This document shows positions 6,762 to 14,973 of a stretch of DNA of 64,000 nucleotides, piece by piece. The notes under the pieces were generated by a model, which worked only from the letters and a program-made list of their open reading frames with translations, had not been told where the DNA came from and did no database searches. Position 1 is the first letter of the stretch, and every line of letters begins with the position of its first letter. The stretch comes from Nostoc sp. FACHB-110. Its GTDB lineage: Bacteria > Cyanobacteriota > Cyanobacteriia > Cyanobacteriales > Nostocaceae. The stretch lies in contig NZ_JACJRU010000036.1 in NCBI RefSeq assembly GCF_014697425.1, forward strand, positions 1 to 64,000. The letters run 5' to 3'. A program made the translations under genes and the position numbers.

Positions 6762-9722
6762 ATGGAAGAGAAACGCCTTGATGCTTATTTAAAACTAATT
6801 CAAGAACTCCTCCAATCTTCTGCGGGGGAAGAACCGATAATTTTAGATGCTCATAAGAACTTGATAGACACTGCTTTGGTAGAAATAATGAGGCAGGTGT
6901 CTGCAACACTAGCAGAGCAAGGAAACAAAGACGATGCAATTTTTCTGGGTAAGGTAGCTGTTACAATTTCTACTAATTTAGGAGAGCCATCATTAGCAGA
7001 AACCTATGAAGAACTTATTCAAATGCTTTTACAAGCAGTTCATGAGATTAAAAATAAGCCTGATTTACTTTACCATATTCTTCAAATTAATATAGACAAA
7101 ATTAATGATGATTTTCCTAGTAAATTGAAGAAGTATATAAAACTTTTGTTTGATAGCAAGTTATTACCATCAGAAATAATTGCAGCTGATATAGTCAATT
7201 TTAGTAGTTTTATGACTAATTGTTCACTAGGTAGACAAGTCATAAATAAAGAAATAGCTATTGCTGGCTATGAAGTTGCATTAAATATTTTAACTTCACA
7301 AGTATTTCCTCAAGAGTGGGCTTTAATCAAAAACCAATTAGGAAGTGCTTATCGTTGTCGTATAAAAGGAGATAGAGAAGAAAATCTTGAGTTAGCTATT
7401 AATTCTTATAAAGCAGCTTTAAAAGTTCTCAACCAAACAGATGAGCCTCAAAAATGGGCAGATGTCAAAAATAACTTGGGGCTTGCTTACTTAGAGCTTA
7501 ATAAAGAAAACAAAGAGGAAAATATAGAATTAGCTATATCTGTTTTTGAAGAAGCTTTGCAAGTTTTTACTAAAGAAGCATTTCCTAAGGAATGGGCAGT
7601 AACTCAAAACAACCTAGGTATCGCTTTTCTTGATAGAATTAGTGGGACTAGGACAGAAAACATAGATTTAGCTATTAATCATCTTCAAAAAAGTTTACAA
7701 ATTTGTAATAGAGATTGTGACCCTATAAGGTGGGCTACGACTCAAATGAATCTGGCAATTTGCTATGGTGAGCGTTTAAAAAAAAATTATACAAACGACT
7801 TAGAATTATCTCTAACTGCTTTTCAATCTGCTTTACGAATTCGTACTAAAGAAACCTTTCCAGAAGACTGGGCATTAACTCATTTTAATCTTGGACATAT
7901 TTATAATTTACATGGATACTTGACCAAAGCAATTGAATCTTTTGAGCTATCCTTAACGGTCTATAAACACAACATATTTCCGCTTGATTGTTTTATAACG
8001 GGACGGAACTTAGGTAATACAGCTTTCTTTAATGGGAAGTGGGATAAAGCTATCCAAGGCTATGAAGCAGCCATCAATGGATTAGAAACCAGCCGTAGTT
8101 GGGTAATTTCTGAATCACGCCGTCAACAAATTATAGAAGAGGCTATTGATGTCTACCAAAACATAGTGCAAGCTTGCATCAATGCTGGGCAAATAGAAAA
8201 AGCTTTTGAATATGCAGAACGATCGCGCTCTAAACGTTTGGTAGACTTAATGGCAAGTAACGACCTCTACCAAAGTGGCGAAATACCTCCAGAAGTTGAG
8301 GAATTATTACAGCAGTACGAAGAACTGCAACGGCAAATTGAGCAAGAACGCACACGCCATCAATCTGACAATCATCGTAGTGAAACACGCGCTGCATTCC
8401 AAGTTTACAATGAAGCGATCGCATCTTTAGAAGCCCAGAAGCAGCAAGTTTGGGAACAAATTAGACGTTTAGATCCCGTATTAGCAGGCGAAATTCAAGT
8501 TACTGCCCCTGACTTTTCGGCAATACAAAAGCTTATTGACCAGCCTACTACTGCTATTCTCAGTTTCTACACTACCAAGACGGACATTCATATCTTTGTA
8601 GTACGTAAAAACCAAATTACCCTCCACACTTGCACTGGGCAAGGAATAGCAACGTTACAAAATTGGATTTCGCAGAATTGGTTATTACCTTATGTAAGCG
8701 ATAACCAAACTTGGGCAAGCCAAATTGACAATCTTCTCAGGGAACTAACTCAACGCTTGCAACTGGCTGAACTTATCACCCAACATCTAGAAGCCATTGA
8801 AGAACTGATAATAGTACCTCATTTGCTGCTGCATCAAATTCCCTTTGCAGCTTTACCTATCGGAAAGCATCAATACTTAGGTGATAAATTTCTTACTCGC
8901 CATACTCCTAGCTGCCAAATCTTAGAATTCTGTCAACAACGCGAAAAGATAGGAACTTTAAATCAATCATACGGCACTGTAGAAAATGCCACAGACGATT
9001 TAGCCTTTGCCAGTTTTGAAGGTGAACAACTTGCCAAACTTCTCAACATTCCTAATACTCAAAGGCTCAGAGGTAGCAAGCAAGCCACTAAAGCTAAATA
9101 TCGCCAACTTGCTGAACAAGTCCAAGTACTTCACTGTAGTCATCATGCTGAATCTTGTCTCTATAATCCTCTTGAATCAAATTTGAAATTAGGCGATGGC
9201 AATATTACTTTAGGGCAGTTGATGACACCTGGATGGCGTTTACCTCATTTATCTGATGTTTTTCTTTCTTGTTGCGAGACAAATTTGGGTACTCCTTCCC
9301 TAACTGATGATATTCTTACTCTCGCCACAGGCTTTTTGTGTGCTGGTGCTAGAAGTGTTGTTAGTAGTTTATGGGCAGTCGATGACTTAGCGACAGCAGT
9401 ATTCTCTGTGTTCTACTATCAGCAACGTAAACAAGATAAAAGCCGTCCTGAATCGTTACGGCAAGCTCAAATTCAACTACGCAATTTCAATAAACATGAG
9501 CTTAAAAAAATTTTTGATGCGGCAGAAACAAGAGAAAAAGAACTGATAACAATGAGGAAACAATACATTCCTAACTCAGTAGAATATGAACAATGGAAGC
9601 ATGAATATGAAATTTATGCCAAAGTTAACAGATTAATTAAAAAAATCGAAAATTCAACTGAGGAATTTCCTTTTTCACACCCTCGCTATTGGGCTGGTTT
9701 CATTTGCCAAGGTTTACGATGA
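6762..9722 (+). CDS. TPR-CHAT caspase-like protease
   Basis: The protein has 986 residues from the ATG at 6762. The N-terminal MEEKRLDAYLKLIQELLQ matches the usual start of cyanobacterial TPR-CHAT proteins; a TTG at 6726 would add 12 residues. About residues 150-460 hold tetratricopeptide-like repeats (NNLGIAFLDR, TQMNLAICYG, FNLGHIYNLHG). A coiled-coil linker rich in E, Q and R follows (about 500-580). The last 400 residues are the CHAT domain, a caspase/separase-fold cysteine protease. Its dyad is visible as LHCSHHAES (His795) and LSCCETN (Cys838), followed by the GFLCAGARSVVSSLW strand. CHAT proteases act as regulated effectors in conflict systems such as the TPR-CHAT partner of type III-E CRISPR. 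Here it ends an operon-like group with a toxin-antitoxin pair, which suggests proteolytic control of that pair. Confidence 0.88.
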   Translation: MEEKRLDAYLKLIQELLQSSAGEEPIILDAHKNLIDTALVEIMRQVSATLAEQGNKDDAIFLGKVAVTISTNLGEPSLAETYEELIQMLLQAVHEIKNKPDLLYHILQINIDKINDDFPSKLKKYIKLLFDSKLLPSEIIAADIVNFSSFMTNCSLGRQVINKEIAIAGYEVALNILTSQVFPQEWALIKNQLGSAYRCRIKGDREENLELAINSYKAALKVLNQTDEPQKWADVKNNLGLAYLELNKENKEENIELAISVFEEALQVFTKEAFPKEWAVTQNNLGIAFLDRISGTRTENIDLAINHLQKSLQICNRDCDPIRWATTQMNLAICYGERLKKNYTNDLELSLTAFQSALRIRTKETFPEDWALTHFNLGHIYNLHGYLTKAIESFELSLTVYKHNIFPLDCFITGRNLGNTAFFNGKWDKAIQGYEAAINGLETSRSWVISESRRQQIIEEAIDVYQNIVQACINAGQIEKAFEYAERSRSKRLVDLMASNDLYQSGEIPPEVEELLQQYEELQRQIEQERTRHQSDNHRSETRAAFQVYNEAIASLEAQKQQVWEQIRRLDPVLAGEIQVTAPDFSAIQKLIDQPTTAILSFYTTKTDIHIFVVRKNQITLHTCTGQGIATLQNWISQNWLLPYVSDNQTWASQIDNLLRELTQRLQLAELITQHLEAIEELIIVPHLLLHQIPFAALPIGKHQYLGDKFLTRHTPSCQILEFCQQREKIGTLNQSYGTVENATDDLAFASFEGEQLAKLLNIPNTQRLRGSKQATKAKYRQLAEQVQVLHCSHHAESCLYNPLESNLKLGDGNITLGQLMTPGWRLPHLSDVFLSCCETNLGTPSLTDDILTLATGFLCAGARSVVSSLWAVDDLATAVFSVFYYQQRKQDKSRPESLRQAQIQLRNFNKHELKKIFDAAETREKELITMRKQYIPNSVEYEQWKHEYEIYAKVNRLIKKIENSTEEFPFSHPRYWAGFICQGLR

Positions 9723-9745
9723 AAAGTCATATGTTTAATAAATAA

Positions 9746-9773
9746 GGTGCGTTGGGCAAAGCCACAACGCACC
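9746..9773. terminator. Hairpin between convergent genes (GGTGCGTT type)
   Basis: GGTGCGTT (9746-9753) pairs with AACGCACC (9766-9773) across a 12-nt loop, between the CHAT gene (+) and the VOC gene (-). It is one of two copies of a GGTGCGTT/AACGCACC hairpin in this window; the other is at 12489-12516. There is no long T-run, so the terminator role is inferred from position. Confidence 0.5.
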
Positions 9774-9793
9774 CTACTAGTAATAACTAATGA

Positions 9794-10390
9794 TTAATTC
9801 GCTACTTCAGCTAATTCAATGACGCGCCCTTCGTAGTCTTTAACTAAAAAATTCAGTGGCTTTTGGTTGCGAATTTTGAATTTTAAACCACGGGTTTCTA
9901 CTCGCATTAAAATCATTTCTAAGCAGTCGCGGTCAAAACAAACGTGACGCTGCTGGTTTTTATTACCTAAACTAGCCCCTGTAATAACGTGTAGTTGGGT
10001 ATTTTTCTTTAATTGATACCACAATCCTTCGTTGGCGTTACTCATGGTTTTGCTAGACCAACTAGGACTTGCGGACATATATAACGGGTCTATCGCCGTT
10101 GTGCCAATGGTTTGTTCATAGTTGTAGTAGTAGTGCAGAGGCACTTCGGCGGCTGGCAAATCTAGCAGCCCTTCGTACAACTGTCGCGCAATCTCTAAAT
10201 CAGACACCATGACGGTGTGGACTTTGGGCGCGCTGGTGAGAAACATCCACATTGCCCCCGCATAAGCCGCCAGTAACATTACCATGATGCCTTGGGTGGA
10301 TAGTAAGCTATCCAAAGGCAAGGATGGTAAAAACGAGCCTAAAGTCAATGGGGCAAATAAAAACTGCATTACATTAGCTGCTATAACCAT
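9794..10390 (-). CDS. Membrane-anchored VOC (glyoxalase-fold) protein
   Basis: The first 55 residues form two hydrophobic segments (MVIAANVMQFLFAPLTLG and GIMVMLLAAYAGAMWMFL), so the protein is membrane-anchored. The rest has the vicinal-oxygen-chelate pattern: KVHTVMVSDLEIARQLYEGLLDLP at the first strand-helix unit, and the closing FLVKDYEGRVIELAEV as the paired module. A strand start with His and a final Glu are compatible with metal binding, but substrate is unknown. The ATG at 10390 is preferred to a TTG six bases upstream. It stands alone, convergent with the CHAT gene. Confidence 0.7.
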   Translation of the reverse strand: MVIAANVMQFLFAPLTLGSFLPSLPLDSLLSTQGIMVMLLAAYAGAMWMFLTSAPKVHTVMVSDLEIARQLYEGLLDLPAAEVPLHYYYNYEQTIGTTAIDPLYMSASPSWSSKTMSNANEGLWYQLKKNTQLHVITGASLGNKNQQRHVCFDRDCLEMILMRVETRGLKFKIRNQKPLNFLVKDYEGRVIELAEVAN

Positions 10391-10579
10391 GAACAAAAGA
10401 AAGATTGTATAAGGGAGCCGCTTTTATTTTTATCGATAAAGACTAAAATTGAGTCCTTGTTTCTAGTGTATCAATACTAAAGTAGTCTGAGCTTTGGCAG
10501 CAAACAGACTTACACAATATCTTACGGGTTTAACTCTAGAGCTGTTGTTATAAACATTATCTTAACAACTATTAGCTAA

Positions 10580-11224
10580 ATGCTTATGCAAATTCCTCAT
10601 TTTCCAGAAACTAATCATCCGCTAGTTAAGTCGCTGTTCCATCACAATGACCAGGAACTACTGAGTCTATTTCAGCGATATCCTGAGGCTGGCAAGTACT
10701 TTACGGTGATTTTTTGCCGTTATAGCCCGATAGTTTATACCTTAATTCAGCATTCAGCGCGATCGCCTGTCCAGGCAGATTATCTATTTGCCTTGACTTG
10801 GCGACATATTTATTACGAACTCGGTGGACTCGATTTAGAAAACCCGCTACCAGGAAATGAAGGTTTAACCTTGCAAAATTGGCTTATTAACATCACCGCT
10901 TTTTGTATTAACGAGATTGAATTACCGCCAACCGAAGCAATTCATTATTCACTGCCAGCTACTTCCCCACCTTTATGGTGCTACGTAGAAAAAGCGTTAG
11001 ACCAACTGCCACCGATATTACGTTTGATGGTGTTGATGGCACAAACTTTTCATTGGAGCGAGACAAGAATTGCGGCCTATTTGCAAGCTGAAGGTGAAAG
11101 AATCGCGCCTGCCGAAGTAGCCAATTTTCTCCAGAAAGGCTATCGTATGCTAGAGGACAAATTACCTTCTGACATCCGCGCTATCTACTTGGGAGAAGAT
11201 TTAGTTCCATCATCGACTACGTAA
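10580..11224 (+). CDS. Atypical sigma-70-like protein
   Basis: The 214-residue protein has the size and layout of an ECF-type sigma factor. An N-terminal helical region (HNDQELLSLFQRYPEAGKYF and VQADYLFALTWRHIYYEL) could be region 2. The C-terminal LDQLPPILRLMVLMAQTF-HWSETRIAAYLQ-VANFLQKGYRMLEDKL segment reads as region 4 with its helix-turn-helix. The usual region 2 sequence is weak, so it may be a divergent sigma factor or a sigma-like regulator. It is followed after 90 bp by a TPR protein on the same strand; no anti-sigma gene is adjacent. Confidence 0.6.
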   Translation: MLMQIPHFPETNHPLVKSLFHHNDQELLSLFQRYPEAGKYFTVIFCRYSPIVYTLIQHSARSPVQADYLFALTWRHIYYELGGLDLENPLPGNEGLTLQNWLINITAFCINEIELPPTEAIHYSLPATSPPLWCYVEKALDQLPPILRLMVLMAQTFHWSETRIAAYLQAEGERIAPAEVANFLQKGYRMLEDKLPSDIRAIYLGEDLVPSSTT

Positions 11225-11314
11225 TAACGCTTATGTTTATGGTAATTATGCCGCAACAAATAAAACTTTTACGGAAACTTTATACTCTTTGACGAAATTT
11301 TACGGGTAAGTTTT

Positions 11315-12454
11315 ATGCAACAACGGCATTTATTCCCAAAGCATCATGTTTTGGATTCCGCTTCCACTTTTAACTCAAAAAGCTACGGATTTTGGTTGTT
11401 TAAAGGTGTAACTACCTGGCGACGGGTTGATCCATCGCAACTTTTTACTTTTTACTTTTTACTTTTTACTTTTGTCTTGAGTCCCATTGCTGCAAACGCA
11501 AGTGATATTACACAGCAACTTCATCGTCCGTTAAGCAATTCCAGTTGGCGATATTCGAGAGACGAGGCCGATAGTTTGCTGCGAGTAGGCCAACAGCAAT
11601 ATCGTTCCGGAAATGCAGCGAAAACTATTGATTCTTGCTTGCAAGCTTTAGAGATTTATCATTCTGTTGGTGATGTTCAAGCTACTGGTTTAACTTATGA
11701 GTTGTTAGCTAAAGCATATATTCAACAAGACAGATTTAAAGAAGGCGAAGATGCTTTACGCCGACGACTAGCAATTGCGCGAGATACAAAAGATTTCCAA
11801 TCCCAAATCTTTACCTTAAATAATATTGCGGCAATTCTCTTACAAGATGGAGAAACTGTAGCAGCAGGTCGTACAGTTCAAGAAGCATTAAAAATTGCTC
11901 AAGGTATTAACAGTATTGAAGGTCAAGGACTTTCTTTAAGCAATTTGGGTTTAGTAGCGGCTAGATTAGGTAATTATAATCAGGCAATTAAACTTTATGA
12001 AACTGCTTTAACTTATCGCCGTCAAAAAGGTGATTTAATCGGTGAAGCGAATACTTTAAATAATTTAGGTGATGCTTATCTAGCTGCGAAAAATTATCCA
12101 GATACCATCAGCGCTTACGGGTTAGCAATGCGGATGGCGAAAATGAATGGCGATAGCACTATCCAATTACGCGCCATTGATGGTTTAGTTAAAGCGCACA
12201 GTTCTGTAGGACGCAATGAACGCGCTTTTGAATTACTCCAAGAACGTTTGATTTTGGCGCAAGAATTACAAAATTTACCTGAACAATTGAAATCTTTCGT
12301 ATCTTATGCTGAGTTATACGAGCAGTTAGGTAATTATCCTACTGCCAAAAATTTTTATGAAAGAGCAATTGCGATCGCTCATACATTAGACGATAGTCAA
12401 CGAGAATTAGCTTTAAAAGATAGATTAACTAAATTACAGAAAAAGCAAAATTAA
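11315..12454 (+). CDS. Exported TPR protein
   Basis: From the ATG at 11315 the product is 379 residues. A hydrophobic stretch near residues 43-65 (LFTFYFLLFTFVLSPIAANA) looks like a signal peptide, but it is preceded by about 40 extra residues, and its codons come from a 7-bp tandem repeat. The mature part has about six TPR units, for example ALEIYHSVGDVQATGLTYE, LGLVAARLGNYNQAIKLYE and LGDAYLAAKNYPDTISAY. Such proteins act as protein-binding scaffolds; the partner is unknown. The true start is uncertain. The gene ends before a convergent CAP-domain gene with a palindrome between them. Confidence 0.7.
   Translation: MQQRHLFPKHHVLDSASTFNSKSYGFWLFKGVTTWRRVDPSQLFTFYFLLFTFVLSPIAANASDITQQLHRPLSNSSWRYSRDEADSLLRVGQQQYRSGNAAKTIDSCLQALEIYHSVGDVQATGLTYELLAKAYIQQDRFKEGEDALRRRLAIARDTKDFQSQIFTLNNIAAILLQDGETVAAGRTVQEALKIAQGINSIEGQGLSLSNLGLVAARLGNYNQAIKLYETALTYRRQKGDLIGEANTLNNLGDAYLAAKNYPDTISAYGLAMRMAKMNGDSTIQLRAIDGLVKAHSSVGRNERAFELLQERLILAQELQNLPEQLKSFVSYAELYEQLGNYPTAKNFYERAIAIAHTLDDSQRELALKDRLTKLQKKQN
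11441..11474. repeat. Heptamer tandem repeat (CTTTTTA) inside a coding region
   Basis: Four exact units of the 7-mer CTTTTTA and a partial fifth run from 11441 into the low 11470s, inside the TPR-protein gene. The same repeat type occurs between genes near 57715-57740, where it is clearly not coding. Read in this frame the units give alternating F, T, Y and L residues, and make up the hydrophobic core of the predicted signal peptide. Confidence 0.85.
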
Positions 12455-12488
12455 TCCTTTTTTGCTTTGAGTTAAATCATCTTGCTCA

Positions 12489-12516
12489 GGTGCGTTAACT
12501 TTTGGCGTAACGCACC
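12489..12516. terminator. Hairpin between convergent genes (GGTGCGTTA type)
   Basis: GGTGCGTTA (12489-12497) and TAACGCACC (12508-12516) are perfect 9-bp arms with a 10-nt loop, between the TPR protein (+) and the CAP protein (-). It resembles the hairpin at 9746-9773. A terminator role is inferred from its place. Confidence 0.5.
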
Positions 12517-12582
12517 AAGGTATATAGTATTTTTAATTCTGGTTTTTGACTCAAAATGCTTGATTGAGCCAGATTTAACCGC

Positions 12583-13263
12583 TTAATTTGTTTTTTCTTG
12601 ATACCCTCCTGCATAGTTAATTACACACATATATTTATAAATTCTGTGAGTTCCACAAGCAATTCCACTCACTTTAAATTCCGGGCCAAAAATATTAGTT
12701 CGATGACCGCGTGATGGTACTCCATCATCAATAATTAATTGCATAATAATATCTTGGGCGGTATTCGGGCCGTAGCTGATATTTTCCGCCGCCGTAATTT
12801 GCCATTTTCCGTATTTATCAAGGCGTGTGAAAGGATCGCTACCATTACTGCCATTATGGCCTGTTGTTCCTTTGGGGCCTTGGTCTTTGACATGATCTTT
12901 AGCTGCTAAAGACATTCCTCTAGATATAGTTAATGTTCCCAGAGAAGGTGTTGATTTGAGAAATGCGATCGCCTCATCAACGGCTTTTACTCCTTCTTGA
13001 GTAATTAGATAAGAATTTTGCGAGATTCTTACACGTTTACCCTGAAAGCGTTTTTTATAAGATTCCAATATGGGAATGTAGGCTTTTGGATTTTTCCGCA
13101 CTTTGTTCATTTCATCAATTGTCTGCTGTTCTAATGGCGACAAAAAATTAGCCTGTGCAATGAAAGTAGTTTTTGCTAAGGATGCTGTGGGTTGAAAAAA
13201 TTGACCAGAACCAAAGACCGCAGAAATGCTGAGTATCAATAATGCTAATTTTTTTTGAACCAT
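12583..13263 (-). CDS. Exported CAP-domain (SCP/PR-1-like) protein
   Basis: From the ATG at 13263 the product is 226 residues and opens with a clear signal peptide: MVQKKLALLILSISAVFG and a cleavage region near SLAKT. A longer reading from 13341 would add 26 residues with no signal character, so the shorter start is preferred. The CAP domain is shown by LSPLEQQTIDEMNKVRKNP at its start, then TGHNGSNGSDPFTRL, ITAAENISYGP, a DDGVPSRGHRTNIF motif and GIACGTHRIYKYMCVINYAGG. CAP proteins are secreted and bind lipids or act at the envelope. The His and Glu residues of the CAP cavity are present (GHNG, AENIS, GHRTN). Confidence 0.88.
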   Translation of the reverse strand: MVQKKLALLILSISAVFGSGQFFQPTASLAKTTFIAQANFLSPLEQQTIDEMNKVRKNPKAYIPILESYKKRFQGKRVRISQNSYLITQEGVKAVDEAIAFLKSTPSLGTLTISRGMSLAAKDHVKDQGPKGTTGHNGSNGSDPFTRLDKYGKWQITAAENISYGPNTAQDIIMQLIIDDGVPSRGHRTNIFGPEFKVSGIACGTHRIYKYMCVINYAGGYQEKTN

Positions 13264-13619
13264 AATTATCGATGAATTCTTGATATCAGAATTTGATGTG
13301 ATGACTGAACCTACTTTTTTGAGCCAGAAAACAAGTAACATGACAAAAGACAGTTAAAAGCATTCTGACTGGTTGCAAAAATCAAAGATGACTTGTATAT
13401 AGTAATTTTTATTACATGTTTCTGTAAAGATTTAACTAAGACTCAAGTATAATAAGTTATCTATATTACTGAAATACTGCGGTTAAAGAAATACCATATC
13501 CAGCATCAGTTAATACCTCAGCATTCGGAAATCACGCCAAATTTAGACGCTAGTTTCATGCCTGGCGGATGAGCAAATCAGGTAAAGTAAAGATAAGTAA
13601 AGAAAGCTCTCATAAATAA

Positions 13620-14300
13620 ATGGCTGCTCTATCCTTACAGGAAATTTCTACTCAGTTAGAGAGTTCCAATCTGCGCGATCGCATGGTCGCCTTGGCTAAT
13701 CTACGTGATGTCCCTGCGGAAGATGCTGTACCTTTAATCAAAAAGGTACTTGATGATGAGTCCTTGCAACTGCGTTCTATGGCGATCTTTGCGCTAGGAG
13801 TCAAGCAAACAGCAGAATGTTATGAAATTTTGATTAGAATTTTGCAAACAGATCCTGACTATGGCATTCGGGCTGATGCTGCTGGGGCATTGGGATATTT
13901 AGGCGACAATCGGGCATTTGAAGCACTATCTAGGGCATTTTATGAAGATACAGATTGGCTAGTTCGCTTTAGTGCGGCGGTAGCTTTAGGGAATATTAAA
14001 GACCCCCGCGCCCATGAAATCCTGATGCAAGCATTAGACAGTAATGAACTGGTGTTACAAGAAGCAGCGATTTCTGCGCTAGGGGAAATTGGAGATTTAG
14101 AAGCCGTTGATAGTATCTTAAAATTTGCCCAATCAGAGGATTGGTTAGTCAGACAAAGACTCGCAGAAGCTTTAGGAAATCTCCCCACGCCCAAAAGTAT
14201 CTCCGCTTTGAAATATCTAGAAAAGGATAGCCATCCTAACGTAGCTGAAGCAGCCAGAATCTGCCTCAAGAGAATCGAGGAAAAAAGCAAGCAAGCATAA
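13620..14300 (+). CDS. HEAT-repeat protein, NblB/bilin-lyase-like
   Basis: The 226-residue protein is built almost wholly of about six HEAT-like repeats, such as QLRSMAIFALGVKQTAECYE, GIRADAAGALGYLGDNRAFE, LVRFSAAVALGNIKDPRAHE and LVLQEAAISALGEIGDLEAV. This is the PBS-lyase HEAT type shared by CpcE/CpcF lyases and the phycobilisome-degradation protein NblB. Its size fits NblB. The cpcS-type lyase gene 72 bp downstream on the same strand supports a link to phycobiliproteins. Whether it adds, removes or only binds bilin cannot be decided here. Confidence 0.75.
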   Translation: MAALSLQEISTQLESSNLRDRMVALANLRDVPAEDAVPLIKKVLDDESLQLRSMAIFALGVKQTAECYEILIRILQTDPDYGIRADAAGALGYLGDNRAFEALSRAFYEDTDWLVRFSAAVALGNIKDPRAHEILMQALDSNELVLQEAAISALGEIGDLEAVDSILKFAQSEDWLVRQRLAEALGNLPTPKSISALKYLEKDSHPNVAEAARICLKRIEEKSKQA

Positions 14301-14372
14301 AATTGATCTCTCCTGCTACCTTTTAATAATAAGAGGGACTTTTAGCATTTTTGATGCAGGGTAATTTTATTC

Positions 14373-14936
14373 ATGAATATTGAAGAGTTTTTTGAATTAA
14401 GTGCTGGTAAATGGTTTTCCCATCGTACTAGTCATCACTTGGCATTTAAACAATCTGAAGATGGCAAGTCAGACATCGTAATTGAGATGTTAGCAGCAGA
14501 CCATCCAGAAGTAATCAAACTGTGTCAACAGTACGAAGTCAACCCCAGCGAAGCTTCCTGTGGTGCTAGAGTCACCTGGAACGGCACAATGGAATGGGAT
14601 GAAGAAAAGCACACTGGTTCAACTGTGTTAGTCACCATACCAGATGCTGATAATGCCAGTGAAGGCAGATTATTGCGAGAAATGGGATATGCCGAAAAAG
14701 CACCCGTAGCTGGTCGTTATAAGATGGGTAGCGATGATGCGTTAACTTTAACCACAGAGTACGAAACGATGTGGTCTGAAGAACGCCTGTGGTTTGCTAG
14801 CCCCAATTTAAGAATGCGGGTTAGTGTTTTGAAGCGTTTTGGCGGCTTTAGTATGGCTTCTTTTACTTCAGAAATTCGGATGGGCGGTAGTCCAGCTACA
14901 GCAAAAGCGGCTGAGGTGAGTAATTCAGTTTCTTAG
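14373..14936 (+). CDS. cpcS: S-type phycobiliprotein lyase (CpcS/CpeS family)
   Basis: The 187-residue protein starts MNIEEFFELSAGKWFSHRTS, the typical opening of the cyanobacterial CpcS-III group. This lipocalin-fold lyase attaches phycocyanobilin to Cys-84 of allophycocyanin and phycocyanin beta subunits. Other matching segments are SCGARVTWNGTMEWDEEKHTG, YKMGSDDALTLTTEYE and the SEERLWFASPNLRMRVSVLK block. The length is normal. It follows the HEAT-repeat gene and ends in a hairpin shared with the convergent protease gene. Confidence 0.9.
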   Translation: MNIEEFFELSAGKWFSHRTSHHLAFKQSEDGKSDIVIEMLAADHPEVIKLCQQYEVNPSEASCGARVTWNGTMEWDEEKHTGSTVLVTIPDADNASEGRLLREMGYAEKAPVAGRYKMGSDDALTLTTEYETMWSEERLWFASPNLRMRVSVLKRFGGFSMASFTSEIRMGGSPATAKAAEVSNSVS

Positions 14937-14943
14937 AAAATAT

Positions 14944-14968
14944 CGGGAGTAGAGATTGTCTACTCCCG
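14944..14968. terminator. Hairpin between convergent genes
   Basis: CGGGAGTAGA (14944-14953) and TCTACTCCCG (14959-14968) form a perfect 10-bp stem with a 5-nt loop, 8 bp after the cpcS stop codon and just before the stop of the opposing protease gene. It is a strong stem with weak flanking A/T runs. Confidence 0.7.
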
Positions 14969-14973
14969 GAAAC

